Positions 61,513 to 64,000 of a DNA stretch of 64,000 nucleotides are shown piece after piece. The notes beneath the pieces are model-generated. The model was not told where the DNA came from, did no database searches, and saw only the letters and a program-made list of their open reading frames with translations. The position numbers and the translations under genes were made by a program. How positions within the stretch are numbered: position 1 is the stretch's first letter; the number at the start of each line of letters is the position of its first letter. This stretch comes from Acidobacteriota bacterium (GTDB lineage: Bacteria; Acidobacteriota; Vicinamibacteria; Vicinamibacterales; CAVVIG01), in NCBI GenBank assembly GCA_016195265.1, contig JACPZW010000037.1, forward strand, positions 55,965 to 119,964, in the 5' to 3' direction.

Positions 61513-62019
61513 TTACTCCAGCATGAGCGGCTCGCCGCGCACGTCGTGGGCCGGCACCAGCCGATGGTCACGCATGATCAGGCGAGCGCACGTGTTCCAG
61601 CGAAGCAACGCATCGTCATTGCCCGGTGCTCGAATCGCCGCGGCCCGGTCGTAGAAGGCCATGGCCTCGCGCAGCCACTCGTAGGCGAGTGGACCGCCGT
61701 CCGGCACCCCACGCCGAAGCCGCGCCTTCGCCCGCCGCTCCCAGATGATGCCGGTGAAATAGGCACGGTCGTAGTCGTCACGGATCCGCTCCGCGCACTT
61801 CCGGGCCTCGGTCACGGCCGTCGTCGCGTCCTCCTCGAATTGATCCGTGAGCGCGAGCAACAGGGTCATCAACGCTTCCTGGTTTTCGGCGTCAGCCTGG
61901 AGGGCGTCCAGACAGATGCTCTCGGCTTCCGCCGGTTCATTGAGCAGCCGATAGCGCTCCGCCTTCGCGAGCGCCCGGGGCACGGCCTCCGGCGAGAGGG
62001 TCTTGAGCTCAAAGATCAT
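61513..62019 (-). CDS. Small TPR-like hypothetical protein
   Basis: 168 residues starting MIFELKTLSPEAVPRALAKA; the ATG at 62019 has GGAGG five bases upstream. Helical pairs (KAERYRLLNEPAEAESICLD, ENQEALMTLLLALTDQFEED) resemble tetratricopeptide repeats. It is encoded seven bases before the CocE gene start. Function unknown. Confidence 0.7.
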   Translation of the reverse strand: MIFELKTLSPEAVPRALAKAERYRLLNEPAEAESICLDALQADAENQEALMTLLLALTDQFEEDATTAVTEARKCAERIRDDYDRAYFTGIIWERRAKARLRRGVPDGGPLAYEWLREAMAFYDRAAAIRAPGNDDALLRWNTCARLIMRDHRLVPAHDVRGEPLMLE

Positions 62020-62039
62020 GGCGGCCTCCATCCGGGAGT

Positions 62040-62088
62040 TCACGGTTCAGGGTTCGCAGTTCAGGGTTCGCGGTTCAAGGGTTCGCGT
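62040..62088. repeat. Heptamer array P (GGTTCAG / GGTTCGC)
   Basis: Seven or so units, alternating so that the period is effectively 14 bp. The last codons (NP) and the stop of sdhB are made of the repeat. Confidence 0.8.
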
Positions 62089-62830
62089 GGCGCAGCATTC
62101 GGAACAGCTTCGCGACCGGATCGTACAGCTGGTCGATCACGCGCTCTTTCAACGGAATAATCGCGTTGTCCGTAATCGTGATGCCTTCAGGGCAGACGTT
62201 GGTGCAGCACTTCGTGATATTGCAGTAGCCGACGCCATGCGTGCGCTTCAGATCGCGCGTGCGATTCTCGGTGTCCAGCGGGTGCATCTCCAGGGCCGCC
62301 GCGAACACGAGATGACGCGGCCCGATGAACTCGTCGAACATCCGATGCTCGCGAAGCACGTGGCAGACGTCCTGACAGAGAAAGCACTCGATGCACTTCC
62401 TGAACTCCTGCACGCGCTCGACATCCACTTGCGCCACGCGCCACGTGCCATCGGGCGCATCCGGAGGGCGGGGTTTGAACCGCTTGATGCTCTTTTTCGC
62501 GCCGAAATTCCACGACACGTCAGTGACGAGATCCCTGATCGGCGGAAACGCGCGCATCGGTTCGATGCTGACCGGCTTGGAAAGATCGAGCTGGTTGAGC
62601 CGGGTCATGCACATGAGGCGCGGGTTCCCGTTCACTTCGGCCGAGCAGGATCCACACTTGCCCGCCTTGCAGTTCCAGCGCACGGCGAGATCGTTCGCCT
62701 GCTCGGCCTGGATCTGATGCACCGCGTCGAGCACGACCATGCCTTCGGACACGCTGGTCAGGTAGTCCTGGAACTTCCCGCCCTGCGCATCGCCACGCCA
62801 GATCCGAAACGTCGCCGTTTCTCCCGCCAT
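62075..62830 (-). CDS. sdhB: Succinate dehydrogenase/fumarate reductase iron-sulfur subunit
   Basis: 251 residues from the Met at 62830. WNCKAGKCGSCSAEVNG binds the [2Fe-2S] cluster, CIECFLCQDVC the [4Fe-4S] and CNITKCCTNVCPEGI the [3Fe-4S] cluster. It passes electrons from the flavoprotein subunit to the membrane anchor. It follows sdhA on the same strand; the anchor gene is not in the window. Confidence 0.94.
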   Translation of the reverse strand: MAGETATFRIWRGDAQGGKFQDYLTSVSEGMVVLDAVHQIQAEQANDLAVRWNCKAGKCGSCSAEVNGNPRLMCMTRLNQLDLSKPVSIEPMRAFPPIRDLVTDVSWNFGAKKSIKRFKPRPPDAPDGTWRVAQVDVERVQEFRKCIECFLCQDVCHVLREHRMFDEFIGPRHLVFAAALEMHPLDTENRTRDLKRTHGVGYCNITKCCTNVCPEGITITDNAIIPLKERVIDQLYDPVAKLFRMLRHANP

Positions 62831-62872
62831 TCCCGCCCCTCCCACCTTCCTGCCCTTCCCGCCCCTCCTGCC

Positions 62873-64000
62873 CTACTTCATCTCCTCGATAATGCGCTTC
62901 AGCTCATCGGGCATTTCCGGAATCGGTGCGCGTGAGACTTCCATCCGGCCGTCGCGTCCTTTGCGGACGACGATGTTGAACGTGCCGAAGTTCGCGTCCT
63001 TGACCGGGTAATCCTCGCGGAAGTGCCCGCCGCGGCTCTCGCGCCGCTCGATTGCCGATCGCGTGATGGCTTCCGAGACCGTCAACAGGCTGTGCAGATC
63101 GAGCGCGGCGTGCCAGCCTGGGTTGTATTCGCGATGGCCGCCGACGCCGGCCCGGTTCGCTCGTTCGCGCAGCGGTCCGAGGCCCTCGAGCGCCCGCTGC
63201 ATCTCGGATTCGGTCCTCACGATTCCGACCAGGTCCTGCATCATCTCCTGCAGGGCGTACTGCACTTGATACGGCCCTTCGCCCTGGGTGCCGCGCGCGA
63301 AGGGCTCCAGGGCCTTCCGCGCGGCTTGGTCGATCTGATGGGCGTCGCCGGCGGCGCTCTGCTGTGTCTTCGCGAACTTCGCCGCGAACTCGCCGGCGCG
63401 CTTGCCGAACACGATGATATCGGACAGCGAGTTGCCGCCAAGGCGATTCGCGCCGTTGATGCCGGCCGCGCACTCGCCCGCAGCAAACAAGCCCGGCACG
63501 CTCGACATCTGCGTGTCCCCGTCGACCCTCACGCCGCCCATGATGTAGTGCGTCGTCGGTCCGATTTCCATCGGCTCCTGGGTGATGTCGAGGTCGGCCA
63601 GCTGCTTGAACTGGTGGTACATGCTCGGCAGCTTCTTCTTGATGTGCTCGGCCGCGTTCGGAATCCGGGCCTTGATCCACGCGATGTCCAGGAACACCCC
63701 CCCGTGCGGGCTGCCGCGGCCGGCCTTGACCTCGCGCATGATGCAGCGGCTGACATGGTCGCGCGTCAGCAGCTCTGGCGGCCGTCTCGCGGATTTGTCG
63801 CCCTGCGTGTAGCGCCAGCCCTCTTCTTCGGTGTCCGCGGTTTGTGCTCGGTAGTTTGCCGGAATGTCATCGAACATGAACCGGCGGCCCTCGCTGTTCT
63901 TGAGCACGCCGCCCTCGCCACGCACGGCTTCGGTGACGAGCAGGCCTCGAACGCTCGGCGGCCAGATCATGCCGGTCGGATGGAACTGAACGAACTCCAT
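62873..64000 (-). CDS. sdhA: Succinate dehydrogenase/fumarate reductase flavoprotein subunit, C-terminal part
   Basis: 375 residues visible; the frame runs past the end of the window, so the FAD-binding N-terminus is missing. MEFVQFHPTGM, HYIMGGVRVDGDTQMSSVPG, LFAAGECAAGINGANRLGGN and RRESRGGHFREDYP are family signatures, including the catalytic Arg and the FAD-contacting segments. Succinate/fumarate interconversion; direction cannot be told. Confidence 0.95.
   Translation of the reverse strand: MEFVQFHPTGMIWPPSVRGLLVTEAVRGEGGVLKNSEGRRFMFDDIPANYRAQTADTEEEGWRYTQGDKSARRPPELLTRDHVSRCIMREVKAGRGSPHGGVFLDIAWIKARIPNAAEHIKKKLPSMYHQFKQLADLDITQEPMEIGPTTHYIMGGVRVDGDTQMSSVPGLFAAGECAAGINGANRLGGNSLSDIIVFGKRAGEFAAKFAKTQQSAAGDAHQIDQAARKALEPFARGTQGEGPYQVQYALQEMMQDLVGIVRTESEMQRALEGLGPLRERANRAGVGGHREYNPGWHAALDLHSLLTVSEAITRSAIERRESRGGHFREDYPVKDANFGTFNIVVRKGRDGRMEVSRAPIPEMPDELKRIIEEMK

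Noticed and set aside
1..64000. tRNA or rRNA genes
   Set aside because: No segment with a cloverleaf-like arrangement or rRNA core sequence was recognised by eye in the intergenic regions; a covariance search would settle it.

Overview
The window is one contiguous piece of a high-GC bacterial chromosome. The gene families (two very large secreted M14 peptidases, carboxypeptidase-regulatory-like proteins, DUF4331, a DUF1800/DUF1501 pair, PadR next to a DUF1700-like protein, PF20091-type hydrolase, CocE hydrolase, FG-GAP protein) and the many Sec/Tat-exported proteins fit an Acidobacteriota genome, most likely Vicinamibacteria. This placement is inferred from gene content, not from a marker gene. 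No rRNA, tRNA, CRISPR array or complete transposase gene was recognised.

Layout. 1-4.9 kb: the end of an NrfD-type membrane subunit, a 914-residue molybdopterin oxidoreductase, and a soluble histidine kinase whose PAS domain carries the heme and O2 residues of FixL. 4.9-7.7 kb (minus): TSUP permease with DUF1634 partner, a small unknown protein and a secreted AstE/AspA-like zinc hydrolase. 7.7-12.5 kb (plus): aldehyde dehydrogenase, DinB-like protein, epoxide-hydrolase-like enzyme, DUF2461 protein, and an in-frame chimera of a truncated TMEM175 channel and a PilT-type ATPase. 12.6-19.6 kb: Uma2, nitrilase-family enzyme, PruA, a frameshifted RibD-like reductase, then an SDR gene divergent from a TetR gene with a clear repeated operator, and an MmgE/PrpD protein. 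19.6-29.4 kb: FG-GAP protein, Tat-exported dehalogenase-like protein, M14 peptidase, two regulatory-like-domain proteins, and a four-helix-bundle (S23/IVP) gene flanked by inverted heptamer repeats. 29.4-37.1 kb: DUF4331 / outer-membrane protein / TPR / HupE-like operon, acetyltransferase, DUF1800-DUF1501 pair. 37.1-45.6 kb: D-threonine-aldolase-like enzyme, a lone BMC shell protein, MerR regulator, pterin carbinolamine dehydratase, ThiO-like oxidase, beta-carbonic anhydrase and a second M14 peptidase. 45.8-58.2 kb: glycine-zipper protein, Phd/VapC-type toxin-antitoxin pair with palindromic operator, PadR with its operator, phosphatases, amino-acid decarboxylase, PF20091 hydrolase, MNT/HEPN toxin-antitoxin pair, GlgX, and decayed gene remnants. 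58.3-64 kb: an AAA/DUF4143 gene bounded by copies of the 3' end of a CocE hydrolase gene, the CocE gene itself, and sdhB with a partial sdhA.

Two layers of repeats stand out. The first is a set of about a dozen short arrays of 7-bp units (one 8-bp), several arranged as long inverted repeats and often lying right against a start codon. The largest pair of arms encloses the four-helix-bundle gene, and one arm shares an identical 37-bp stretch with an ORF-less copy about 4 kb away. This is the best candidate for an undescribed mobile element. The second layer is short GC-rich palindromes (GGCGGGTCC/GGACCCGCC and GTCCGGC/GCCGGAC types) that also sit inside coding sequences, mostly near signal peptides.
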